Part shown: positions 12,070 to 20,141 of the stretch, one piece after another | Layout of the letters: each line of letters opens with the position of its first letter | Numbering within the stretch: position 1 is the stretch's first letter | IMG/VR virus record: IMGVR_UViG_3300030116_001440 | Location: 1 to 26,093 of that record | Origin: a virus | DNA: 26,093 nucleotides | Strand: one strand, 5' to 3' | Position numbers and translations under genes: made by a program | Notes under the pieces: generated by a model | Databases searched by the model: none | What the model saw: only the letters and a program-made list of their open reading frames with translations | Told to the model about the DNA's origin: nothing

Positions 12070-12075
12070 TATAAT
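12070..12075 (+). promoter_or_regulatory. Possible -10 box for the 12130-12695 genes
   Basis: A perfect TATAAT in the 88-base divergent gap. No good -35 hexamer is seen at 15-19 bases upstream. The predicted start point would be about 12082, just before the palindrome at 12085, so a bound repressor would block it. Confidence 0.35.
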
Positions 12076-12084
12076 ACATCAAGA

Positions 12085-12100
12085 ATACCAATAATGGTAT
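12085..12100. promoter_or_regulatory. Palindromic operator candidate ATACCA-ATAA-TGGTAT
   Basis: A perfect 6-bp inverted repeat with a 4-bp spacer lies between the divergent HTH gene (start 12041) and the DUF3310 gene (start 12130). Size and symmetry fit a dimeric regulator site. Binding by the HTH protein is inferred. Confidence 0.5.
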
Positions 12101-12129
12101 AAATTTATTAATTTAATATAGGAGATTAA

Positions 12130-12468
12130 ATGTCGATTGATAATGCTACAAAAAGGGAATGGGATGAAGCCAGAAAGGGTGTAGAGTGGGATCAAGAGAT
12201 TGACAGGTTGCCAATCAATAATCAGGTGGGCGGTAATCATTACAACCACTTGAAGATTCAACCTATTGAGTATGCTTACGCAAACAATCTAAGCCCATGT
12301 CTTACAGATGTTGTGCAATACATAACCAGAAGTAAGGGTGAAGAAAAAGATAGAATTAAGGATCTTATGAAAGCCAAACATTCTATCGATCTTGAATTAC
12401 AGTTAGTTTATGGCTGTGATAAAGATGGCAATAGGATTGGTAAGTACACCAAGGAAATCTCCATATAG
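12130..12468 (+). CDS. DUF3310 family protein
   Basis: A 112-residue protein whose core NQVGGNHYNHLKIQPIEYAYAN (about 31-52), with CLTDVVQYITRSKG (57-70) and DRIKDLMKAKHSIDLEL, matches DUF3310, a small phage protein often annotated as a nucleotide kinase without proof. Ribosome site AGGAG at 12120-12124. It is followed nine bases later by the small gene at 12477; the pair is transcribed against the two large leftward operons. Confidence 0.9.
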   Translation: MSIDNATKREWDEARKGVEWDQEIDRLPINNQVGGNHYNHLKIQPIEYAYANNLSPCLTDVVQYITRSKGEEKDRIKDLMKAKHSIDLELQLVYGCDKDGNRIGKYTKEISI

Positions 12469-12476
12469 GAGTAATT

Positions 12477-12695
12477 ATGAGCAACTTTTTTGACTTTGAC
12501 GATAGCATCGAAAACGAAAGAAAGAACGGGCAAGCTCTGTATTTAAACAAGTATCTTGTTCATTCTTTGAAAGACTTTGCTAAGTCAACCAAGAAAGATC
12601 CTCGTGTGTTGGCGGAGTATTTTTTATCTCTAGGGATAAACTCCGCTAAACATTATGAAGATCAAAAGATTAGATTTGATATTAAGAATTTATAA
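12477..12695 (+). CDS. Small hypothetical protein (72 aa)
   Basis: A 72-residue protein, acidic at the N-terminus (FFDFDDSIENERK) with a central helix pair (YLVHSLKDFAKSTKKDPRVLAEYFLSL). The KDPRVLAEYFLSLG turn may resemble a ribbon-helix-helix-like second helix, but no family is recognised. Ribosome site AGGAG at 12467-12471. Its stop abuts the convergent nuclease gene with zero bases between. Confidence 0.75.
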   Translation: MSNFFDFDDSIENERKNGQALYLNKYLVHSLKDFAKSTKKDPRVLAEYFLSLGINSAKHYEDQKIRFDIKNL

Positions 12696-13091
12696 TTAAA
12701 TATTATCTAATATATCGTTAAGGTTCTTTACAGAATCGTTGTTCTTCATGTGTTCATCGGCTATGGTTATTTGGTTCTGATCCATAGGTTTTATAAAAAC
12801 TACATTTCTATATTTAAGACTAACCAAAGCAAAAATATCTACCGCTTGTTTTTGATATTCTCTATCTTTACTATGCGATCCTCTACGCATATCAAACCGC
12901 CAATTAACTCTGCCTGTATTAATCTTGGATGAAGTTTTAACTTGGACTTTGTAAAGTTTATTGTTGTGTTCAAAGACTAAATCAGCCTCAGATCCATGAG
13001 GTACGACCATGACAGTATCGGAAACTAGAGAGAGGAGTGCTGCTGTGAGATATTCACCTGATCGACCAACTCTTTCGGTCGCTCTTGGCAT
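12696..13091 (-). CDS. PD-(D/E)XK endonuclease-like protein
   Basis: A 131-residue protein with the short PD-(D/E)XK core of Hjc-like resolvases and group I-type phage nucleases: E13 in GRSGEYL, D37 in SEADLVF, and the Q50-V-K52 dyad in YKVQVKTS. It ends the leftward virion operon (3 bases after the gene at 13095). A Holliday-junction or branched-DNA resolving role before packaging is plausible; other DNA cutting is possible. Confidence 0.78.
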   Translation of the reverse strand: MPRATERVGRSGEYLTAALLSLVSDTVMVVPHGSEADLVFEHNNKLYKVQVKTSSKINTGRVNWRFDMRRGSHSKDREYQKQAVDIFALVSLKYRNVVFIKPMDQNQITIADEHMKNNDSVKNLNDILDNI

Positions 13092-13094
13092 GGT

Positions 13095-15224
13095 TTATTG
13101 GGGAGGTATTTGTTCCTCTGATATAGGTTGATTTGTTCTCTCAACTTGAGGAGAAACACTATTTATAATATTTAAAACTAACTTAATCGCCTCTTTTGAT
13201 TGTGGATTAGTTTTTCCTAACTCAACCAAGGATGCAACGGCATTATTATTTGCCATAATTCTGCCTAAATTATCCATTGCACCACCAGCCTTTAGCTCTC
13301 CATATTTTGTTGAAAGCCTTACAAGAGGATTAAATGTTTTCATCATAGCCAAATCTTTAGTTAATGTTCGTGCAGCAATACCTTGAACATCAAAACCAGG
13401 CTTGTTAATGTTTGATATTCTTCCAGTTCTCTCTAATACATCCATCATATTTTCAAAACCAACTTTAAATTCTTTTCTGTTAACGCCGTGTGCATCTGCA
13501 ACATTATCTAAAACTGCCAAGAAATTTTTTCTAGCATTACCTGTTTTAGCAATAGATTCAATAAGTTTGAATCCTGCTGTTAAATCTTCACCTTGCTTAA
13601 CTATTGGAAAAGCATTATTAATTGCATTTCTAAAATAGATATTAGCAATTTGTTTGGTAGCTTCGGGATTAGTAGCATTTAATGTGCTGAGAGTATCGTT
13701 GATATCTTTAACATTAGCCTTTGCTGGATTAAAAACAAATTGTTCTATTTTTGTTAAATCTAAACCTTCTCTTGCTAAAGTCCCTGTATTAGATTTGGTA
13801 ACATCTACCAACTCTTTTGATAATCTCTCAAAAGTTTGAGTAGCTGTATTATAATTTGGATTTTTCTTTAATTCTGTAACTAATACATCTAAAGCACCTG
13901 TACCATCTTGGTTAAATAGTTTTGCAGATAAATCTTTTTGTATAAACCTTTTTGGATCAGCTACATTTTTTCTTGAATCTTTTACAGCATCACGATAAGT
14001 TTTGAATGTTGAATCTAATTTATTTATATTTGTTACAGGAACAATATATTTAACTCCATCTTCTTTACCCTCTTTTTCAATGAGTTCTTTTCTTATGGCT
14101 TTTAATTTTCTTTGATTTGCGCTATTAGGTGCAGATGCATCAATTAAATTATCAATATTCCTTATAATATTAAGTGCTTGACCAACACCTATATTTTCAT
14201 TGTTAGCTAATTTATAACCATCATTGTAAGCTGTAATTCTTCTTGTGCTTTCTGATGATTTAATTGATGATGCGGCTGTTTTTTGTATTGATTCTAAAAC
14301 TCTTCTTTGACTTTCGGGCATCTGAGCAATTCGTAGTGCGTTTTCTTCTGCAAGTTTTATAGCATCTGCTGGTCTGCCTTTAACAGCTTCATATAGATAT
14401 GGCGCACCTTTCTCACTTTTAAGAACATCTTGTGTCAACTGATTAAATAATTTACTGTCTATAGTTTCGCCAGGTAATAATTTAATTCCTTGTGTTTTAG
14501 CTATATTTTCAAGTCGTATAGCTTCATTTATAGTTGCATCATCTATTCCTTCTAATGCTTTGGATGTTAATTTTGAGGCTGTTGTTGGGCCAAACAACAA
14601 ACCCACAGCAATAGATGTTGGCAGAGTTATGCCTGTTGCTGTAAGTGGGCTTGCTCCTGCTAGCTCTGCTGTTTCATAAACACCGCCTGAAAAACCACCC
14701 AAACCAAGACCGAATTTTTTAGCACTTTTAGTTTTTGCTAATAATCCTGGTGCTGCAAACTCAGGTATGGTTTGTAAATATCCACCAAATTTTGTTTTTG
14801 GTTCGTATGCACCATAATCTTTTAACGCAGGTACAAACTCTTCAGTTTTTTGTCTAATTTGTGCGGATGTTGGAAAAGAAACAGGTTCTACTTTTTCGTC
14901 AGTAAAAAATTGACCAATAGGTTGTGTTAAGACATTAGGTAAAAATCTTTCCCCTAGTTCTTCTATATCACCAGCAAATCCTGGTATATAAGACAAACCT
15001 TTATATGCACCAGAGGCAAGAGATTTTAAATAATCAATGGCAGTATCTCTTTTATTTAATGGAACAACCTTTGGTTTAGATTCAGGTAAGGGTTCTGTTG
15101 TAATTGTTTGTGATGATTGTAATTTTAATATTTCGTTAGCTAGAATTTGAGCATCCTCTGTATTACCAGATTTATCTGCTTGTATTAAGGCTTGCTCTAG
15201 TTCTTTTAATGTTGCTGTTGACAT
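13095..15224 (-). CDS. Large internal virion (ejection) protein, 709 aa
   Basis: A 709-residue protein. A short helical N-terminus (EQALIQADKSGNTEDAQILA) resembles the regularly seen start of phage injection proteins; a glycine-rich hydrophobic region at about 155-215 (KFGLGLGGFSGGVYETAELA then ITLPTSIAVGLLFG) could enter a membrane; the rest is long and helical. With the two genes upstream it forms a trio of large proteins at the end of the virion operon, the usual place of podovirus proteins ejected into the host. No lysozyme motif was recognised in it. Confidence 0.68.
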   Translation of the reverse strand: MSTATLKELEQALIQADKSGNTEDAQILANEILKLQSSQTITTEPLPESKPKVVPLNKRDTAIDYLKSLASGAYKGLSYIPGFAGDIEELGERFLPNVLTQPIGQFFTDEKVEPVSFPTSAQIRQKTEEFVPALKDYGAYEPKTKFGGYLQTIPEFAAPGLLAKTKSAKKFGLGLGGFSGGVYETAELAGASPLTATGITLPTSIAVGLLFGPTTASKLTSKALEGIDDATINEAIRLENIAKTQGIKLLPGETIDSKLFNQLTQDVLKSEKGAPYLYEAVKGRPADAIKLAEENALRIAQMPESQRRVLESIQKTAASSIKSSESTRRITAYNDGYKLANNENIGVGQALNIIRNIDNLIDASAPNSANQRKLKAIRKELIEKEGKEDGVKYIVPVTNINKLDSTFKTYRDAVKDSRKNVADPKRFIQKDLSAKLFNQDGTGALDVLVTELKKNPNYNTATQTFERLSKELVDVTKSNTGTLAREGLDLTKIEQFVFNPAKANVKDINDTLSTLNATNPEATKQIANIYFRNAINNAFPIVKQGEDLTAGFKLIESIAKTGNARKNFLAVLDNVADAHGVNRKEFKVGFENMMDVLERTGRISNINKPGFDVQGIAARTLTKDLAMMKTFNPLVRLSTKYGELKAGGAMDNLGRIMANNNAVASLVELGKTNPQSKEAIKLVLNIINSVSPQVERTNQPISEEQIPPQ

Positions 15225-16594
15225 TAGGGATTCGTACTATATTTTTTAAGTAATAAAGCAGCTTCGTCAGATATATTGGTAGAAGATTCATTTAGTAAAA
15301 GTGGGTTTTGGAAAGGCAAAAATGGTGTTGCATCAGTTAAAGATTGCAATTGGCCTAAAGATTCATCAAAAAAAGTAGCTCTGTCTGGAAATATTTTTTT
15401 CTGAGAATTTAAAACTGCAATTTTGTTATTTAATACACCAGAAACTTCAGCACTCAATCTATTATAAACATCTTCGATAACTTTTATTTTTCCTGATTTA
15501 CCAACACCGCCAGAAACTATATTTAAAGCATTTTCATAATCTCTATCAGAAAGACCTCTGCCCTCTTGACCTCTTGCGGCTGCAAATAAATATGCCAAAT
15601 CTCTAACCCTTGATTCATTAACGCCAAATTGCTCACTTATGTTTTTAACACGATCTGTGAAATCAGTACCAGTATCAGATACAAAATTTTTATTTTTTTG
15701 AGATTCTTTATAAAAAGCATTTGTTTCAGAGCTTGCTTGCGCTATAAAGCCTTGTGTATTTTGTATAATTGAATTTATAAAATTAGCAGTAGCACCTACT
15801 CCTGTTAAAGCTGCTTCGTCTGATTTTGCATATTCATTAGCAAGGCCTTGCAAATTTGTTTGTAGTGTATTTGTAGCCTGCCACCTTTCAGCTATAGGCT
15901 TTGTTTCTTCATTAAACAAAGTAGGGGCTTTAACTGTTGGGGGTTTTTCTCCTTTAGCTATTTCAACTAAAGTAAAATCAGGTTTAAATTCACCAGATTT
16001 TTGTTTTTCTACAAATTCAGAATATGTAATTGGGCCACCAACCCTTTGGTTGTTACCGTCAACTGGCTGGTATATTTTTGCCTGGCTAATACCGCTAGTT
16101 GGTGTAACAGGGCCTAATGTTAAACTAGGATCTTCATTTATTTTTGCGATGGTAGCCATGTCATCTTTTAATATAGCACCAACCTGTTGACCATTTTTAA
16201 ACACGCCAAACCTTTCAAAAGTATCTCGGTCAGATCCAAAAGACTTGCTTACTAATTCTATGCCTTTTTCTGGCGGTAAAATTTCTACAAGTGATTGTAG
16301 TCGTGGATCTAAAGTTTCTTTATTTTCAGCAACCCAATCTGTCCACAATTTATTTTGTTTTTCTTCTTTTTCTTTAGCATCGCTGATTTCTTGCAAAGCC
16401 ATTGTGTTTTGCACAAAGTTTTTATCCCCCCTTAATGCACCACCCAAACCATAAAGCAAAAAACCAAGTTTTTTGTTTCTCTCACCTGTTCTTCTTTGCT
16501 GACCTCTTGGATCAACCATAGGCGTGCCAAATGTTCCTTGTTCTTGAACAAAAGGAGTTCCAGTATTAAATGGTTGCATGAATGGGTTTATCAT
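15224..16594 (-). CDS. Internal virion/ejection-type protein, 456 aa
   Basis: A 456-residue protein starting MINPFMQPFNTGTPFVQEQG, followed by a basic stretch (QQRRTGERNKKLG) and a hydrophobic GFLLYGLGGAL segment at about 44-54. The rest is helical and Gln/Asn-rich, with FGVNESRVRDLAYLFAAARGQEGRGLSDRDYENAL at about 315-350. That GRGLSDRDY pattern recurs in putative internal proteins of marine podoviruses. One-base overlaps on both sides show co-translation. Function from position and composition only. Confidence 0.65.
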   Translation of the reverse strand: MINPFMQPFNTGTPFVQEQGTFGTPMVDPRGQQRRTGERNKKLGFLLYGLGGALRGDKNFVQNTMALQEISDAKEKEEKQNKLWTDWVAENKETLDPRLQSLVEILPPEKGIELVSKSFGSDRDTFERFGVFKNGQQVGAILKDDMATIAKINEDPSLTLGPVTPTSGISQAKIYQPVDGNNQRVGGPITYSEFVEKQKSGEFKPDFTLVEIAKGEKPPTVKAPTLFNEETKPIAERWQATNTLQTNLQGLANEYAKSDEAALTGVGATANFINSIIQNTQGFIAQASSETNAFYKESQKNKNFVSDTGTDFTDRVKNISEQFGVNESRVRDLAYLFAAARGQEGRGLSDRDYENALNIVSGGVGKSGKIKVIEDVYNRLSAEVSGVLNNKIAVLNSQKKIFPDRATFFDESLGQLQSLTDATPFLPFQNPLLLNESSTNISDEAALLLKKYSTNP

Positions 16595-17604
16595 TACAAA
16601 GCTCCGTAATTAACCATGTAATAGCCGTTAGCATCTTTGCTAACTGCTTCAGGCATATATTTAATAACTTCTTGTGCAATAACACCTTTTGTTGGATTAT
16701 CAATACCAAGTTCTTTTGCTTTATCGTTCCAATCCCAAGTGTAAATATTATGACCATCACTAGACTTGCCAACATATTCTATGTTTTCTTTTAGTCTTTC
16801 ATCTGATTGTCCCATATAATACATACCAGCTAATTGAGCAGCACTTCCTAAAATATCTCCAAGACCTGTTTCTCTTTCTGTGGTTTGTGATGTTAAAGGT
16901 GTACCTAATCCAGCTTGTAATAAACCAAGCTGTTGAGGCCCATAAGCCAAGGCTCTTTGGAACTCTTGATAAGGAATACCCAATGCTTGTTGTTGTAGCA
17001 TTTGTTGTTGTCTGCCAATATCTCCAAGCATAGCTAATCTTGTTGATTGCTCTCCTTGCAAACCACTAAGTAATCCTGCTTGAAATCTTCTTTGAGCATC
17101 AGCAGCCGCTTGTGCTTTTTCAAAACCTCTTTGCTGTAAACTAGCAGAAGCTCTAGCCATGGTTTCTGCAAATGGTCTTTGTGATTCTGCTTCTAAAATA
17201 GCTGATCGTGAACCACCAAAAGCACCTGCACCTATTGCAGCATCCTGTGATCTTTGTCTAGCAACATCAGCTTGTCTTTGAATGTCTGCCATAGTTGTAT
17301 CTATGACTTGTTGCTGAAAAGGTGATTGATATTGTTGTAGTGTTGATGCTTGTGTTAATGGATCAGGTGCGGCTAATAAACCACGCAACCCAACCATAGG
17401 ATCGTACTGCATACCAGTTTCAAATAAACCACGAGTGGCTTGAAATTGTCTTAACTGATCTGGATTAAATCCAGCAACCAATGGCCCTGTATAGGGTACA
17501 AATGGTTGTCCAGCCATACCTTTTGCGGCTTGAAACAACTCTTGTTGCTGTCGCTTTTGATATTCTGGTAAATCTAATGATGTTGTTTGTGATCCTTTAC
17601 TCAT
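16594..17604 (-). CDS. Gln-rich virion protein with C-terminal S74-type chaperone domain
   Basis: A 336-residue protein. Residues about 1-240 are Gln/Ala-rich and helical (e.g. DIQRQADVARQRSQDAAIGA) like an internal or coiled structural protein. The C-terminal about 70 residues resemble the peptidase_S74 intramolecular chaperone: GQSDERLKENI (265-275), with the Ser267-Asp268 site, then YTWDWND, KGVIAQEV (306-313) and YMVNYGAL. S74 domains normally trimerise tail fibres and then cut themselves off. Carrying one on a protein beside the ejection proteins is unusual; the protein may be a fibre or hub rather than an ejection protein. Confidence 0.78.
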   Translation of the reverse strand: MSKGSQTTSLDLPEYQKRQQQELFQAAKGMAGQPFVPYTGPLVAGFNPDQLRQFQATRGLFETGMQYDPMVGLRGLLAAPDPLTQASTLQQYQSPFQQQVIDTTMADIQRQADVARQRSQDAAIGAGAFGGSRSAILEAESQRPFAETMARASASLQQRGFEKAQAAADAQRRFQAGLLSGLQGEQSTRLAMLGDIGRQQQMLQQQALGIPYQEFQRALAYGPQQLGLLQAGLGTPLTSQTTERETGLGDILGSAAQLAGMYYMGQSDERLKENIEYVGKSSDGHNIYTWDWNDKAKELGIDNPTKGVIAQEVIKYMPEAVSKDANGYYMVNYGAL

Positions 17605-17999
17605 AATTCTTTTTTAATTAAATATTCAGATTCAAAACCTAAATGTTTTATTTTTCGTAGCCATCCTTTTCTACCACCGCCATAGAGCCTTTTACATTCT
17701 GCGGCTCTTGCAAATGCCTCTAAGGAAGGCAACATTTCTTCTAACTCTGTGTAATCTCCACCACATAATAGCAAGTTCATTGCTTTGTTTTGTGGGAATA
17801 TTACAAATTCTGTGACCATTGCACTACGCTTTCCAGGCCACAAATGGAATAATCCATGTCTTATTTTATCCTCTACATCATTAATTGTATAGGAATCTTG
17901 ATGTTCTAAAGCCTTTTCAATCCAATGTTTACAGCGATTCCATTCAATCTCCCAAGGATCTTTGCTTGGGAACTCAACAATATTAGTCGCCTTTTCCAT
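17601..17999 (-). CDS. GNAT-like / T7 gp13-like virion-associated protein
   Basis: I chose ATG 17999 over TTG 18005, giving 132 residues. The last half (LEAFARAAECKRLYGGGRKGWLRKIKHLGFE) has the layout of the short GNAT-like domain found in T7-type gp13 and related phage proteins annotated as acetyltransferase or internal virion protein A. Key features are the A-x-x-A-x-C-K-R-L and G-R-K-G-W stretches. In T7, gp13 is 138 residues, close to this length. The position between a nozzle-like gene group and the ejection-type genes agrees. No acetyl-CoA-binding signature is evident, so enzymatic activity is doubtful. Confidence 0.65.
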   Translation of the reverse strand: MEKATNIVEFPSKDPWEIEWNRCKHWIEKALEHQDSYTINDVEDKIRHGLFHLWPGKRSAMVTEFVIFPQNKAMNLLLCGGDYTELEEMLPSLEAFARAAECKRLYGGGRKGWLRKIKHLGFESEYLIKKEL

Positions 18000-18345
18000 A
18001 TTCAACGATACTCGCTGTTACATTGATGTTTGCATGGTTTACTTGTATTTTAAGTATTTCACCTGCTGTAAGAATCAAACTCTTAGACAACATCTCTTGT
18101 GTTTCGTATGCAGTAATATTGTGGCTTTTCCAAAGATAATGATTGGTAGCACCTGAAGTTATTACAATATCTACATTGGTTTGTTGGTTGCCATCATCAC
18201 CTACCAATAAAGATTCTATGATTGCGAAATCAAAATCACCGCCTGTGGGTGCTGTGTAAATAGTTTCTAATGATGCAGTACCGCTTACATCTAATTTAGC
18301 ATTGACAGCCCTTTGTATGTACTGTCGTTGTGAGGATAAATCCAT
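17983..18345 (-). CDS. Small beta-rich virion protein (120 aa)
   Basis: A 120-residue protein starting MDLSSQRQYIQRAVNAKLDV, rich in Thr, Ser, Asn and Ile, with alternating strand patterns (VDIVITSGATNHYLWKSHNI). It resembles small beta-sandwich virion components and lies between nozzle-like and GNAT-like genes. No family named. It overlaps the downstream GNAT-like gene by 17 bases and meets the nozzle-like gene in a one-base overlap. Confidence 0.65.
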   Translation of the reverse strand: MDLSSQRQYIQRAVNAKLDVSGTASLETIYTAPTGGDFDFAIIESLLVGDDGNQQTNVDIVITSGATNHYLWKSHNITAYETQEMLSKSLILTAGEILKIQVNHANINVTASIVEYGKGD

Positions 18346-19853
18346 TATCTTCTGCCTCTATTTTTTACATCTAAGCGTATGTCACCGACTTGGAAGTCTT
18401 GAGTTGTACTTCCTGTGACTGTCATTTCTACTTGTCTTGCGGTAAAGCGAGCATCGGTATAGCCATCATTTTCAAAGGTAAATGATCCAAAATCTTGTTC
18501 TGCGCCAAGAGGATTAAATCGACCTTTGAAACTAAGGGTTACACCGGGCAAGGTATTAGCTTCTTCGTCTGGAAGGATTTGATTGCATTGTACTAATCTA
18601 TTGCCTTGACCAATTTGTATTGGCCCTGAGGTACAAAAAGGTGATCTACCATTAAGGTTAGGTGAATTACCAAGTAAAGTTGATTCGTGTTCATAAACAA
18701 ATCCACTTGAATCAGCAGAGATAGGATAATTAAACACGCCTTGGTCGATCCAACATCCTCTATCAAGTTCACCGATTGACCATACATTTTGTGCATAGTT
18801 CCAAATCACATATTTATTCGGTGCGTATTGAGTATCACCGCTTGGAAATCCCCACCATATCTCATTAAAGTTAGAGTTATGTCCACCCCAACAAGCACCT
18901 TTGCCTGGTACATTAAGATTATCAAAAACATAATCATGCACATCGCAAGGTATTTCTCTAACTGTACCATCATAGATATAGAAAGCATTTTCACCCATCC
19001 ATGCAAGGAAGTTACCTGTAGGCACAATCACTCTTCTACCTACTGCTTTACAGTTTGTACCTGCATCAGCAATACCATAAACAAAAGGTGAGCCAGAATA
19101 AAACATTCTGTTAATGCCTGTATCACTAAAAATGATAATGTCAGATCTAAACTTAACAGCGTATAAAGCTCTACCACCTGTAGGGATTTGTAAATCACCT
19201 GCGGTGTTGGTTGCTTTAGATGTCCAAGTATTACGATCTTCTCTGGTTGACCATGCTACTTTTCTTGGATCACTTGCTGAACCAATTGCAACTAAATGTC
19301 TTTCATTAGTAACAATGGTTGCTTGGTTGCCTACGGGTGCGCCTGTGACTGCGGTTGCTATGGTGTCAGGTGTACCGCCTGAGTTTGGCGACCATTCATA
19401 AATCTTGCCATCGCCTGAAAAACAAAAAACTAAATCTTCACCCCAATTACTGAATGAGAAATGACCTGTTTTTAAGGGTAGTCCAGATTGACTTCTAGCA
19501 TCGCCATAATCTTCTGAGCCATAAGTATATGCACCGAATCCCAAAGGATCATTACTTGCATCATTAACAAAGCCTGTGGGTGTAATATCTGTCCATGTAT
19601 TGTCATATAAGACATAGACTTTTTCTCTAGTACCAACTGCTAAAACAGGATCACCAGCATTATCTGAATAGGCGTACATCCCAATGGGTGCGCCTGTAAG
19701 TGCTGTGTTTCTAAGTTTCTCCCAACCACCAATAGGTTTTAGGTAGCCATTTTCAAAGCGAACTAAATCCCCGTCAACCCAACGGCCTTTGTTGCCATAG
19801 TCAGTTCCGTTCTTGACTATGCCTGCGGGTGGTGTGACTGGAATGAGTGCCAT
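18345..19853 (-). CDS. Tail nozzle / stabilization-like protein (502 aa)
   Basis: A 502-residue, nearly all-beta protein starting MALIPVTPPAGIVKNGTDYG, then GRWVDGDLVRFENGYLKPIGGWEK (27-50), a pattern shared by SU10/P22-type tail-stabilising or nozzle proteins of short-tailed phages. Repeated W/G/Y-rich blades (e.g. GHFSFSNWGEDLVFCFSGDGKIYEW) suggest a beta-propeller-like body, and the final third has GACWGGHNSNFNEIWWGFPSG. It sits where short tails are encoded. Identification is from pattern memory. Confidence 0.78.
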   Translation of the reverse strand: MALIPVTPPAGIVKNGTDYGNKGRWVDGDLVRFENGYLKPIGGWEKLRNTALTGAPIGMYAYSDNAGDPVLAVGTREKVYVLYDNTWTDITPTGFVNDASNDPLGFGAYTYGSEDYGDARSQSGLPLKTGHFSFSNWGEDLVFCFSGDGKIYEWSPNSGGTPDTIATAVTGAPVGNQATIVTNERHLVAIGSASDPRKVAWSTREDRNTWTSKATNTAGDLQIPTGGRALYAVKFRSDIIIFSDTGINRMFYSGSPFVYGIADAGTNCKAVGRRVIVPTGNFLAWMGENAFYIYDGTVREIPCDVHDYVFDNLNVPGKGACWGGHNSNFNEIWWGFPSGDTQYAPNKYVIWNYAQNVWSIGELDRGCWIDQGVFNYPISADSSGFVYEHESTLLGNSPNLNGRSPFCTSGPIQIGQGNRLVQCNQILPDEEANTLPGVTLSFKGRFNPLGAEQDFGSFTFENDGYTDARFTARQVEMTVTGSTTQDFQVGDIRLDVKNRGRR

Positions 19854-19857
19854 TCAC

Positions 19858-20139
19858 TTAGTTAGCTGCGATATATGCTTTACCAGTTGTAATCGCTGAA
19901 GTGTAAGATGATTTATCATCAGAGCTTCCTGCTACATCAGGTGTATCATCTTGATTATCTACAGGTGCATAAGCCAAAATAATTTCTAAATGGTCAACAT
20001 TACGCTGAACCATTTCATTTATTTCATCTTGACTAAAATTACTAGGTATATAAGTTGAATCAGTGCCGTTTGTATTAATATCATTTATTAAGGCCACTGA
20101 ATCATCTGCTGCTGATAAAACTTGTGCTACGGTTGTCAT
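19858..20139 (-). CDS. Small virion-operon protein (93 aa)
   Basis: A 93-residue acidic protein starting MTTVAQVLSAADDSVALIND, helical then disordered (DDTPDVAGSSDDKSS). It lies between the fibre and the nozzle-like gene and is joined to both by gaps of two and four bases. No family recognised; a fibre chaperone or adaptor is a guess from position. Confidence 0.65.
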   Translation of the reverse strand: MTTVAQVLSAADDSVALINDINTNGTDSTYIPSNFSQDEINEMVQRNVDHLEIILAYAPVDNQDDTPDVAGSSDDKSSYTSAITTGKAYIAAN

Positions 20140-20141
20140 AT

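Noticed and set aside
12079-12261. Minus-strand frame across the divergent gap
   Set aside because: It crosses the palindrome and runs opposite the DUF3310 gene, with no domain.
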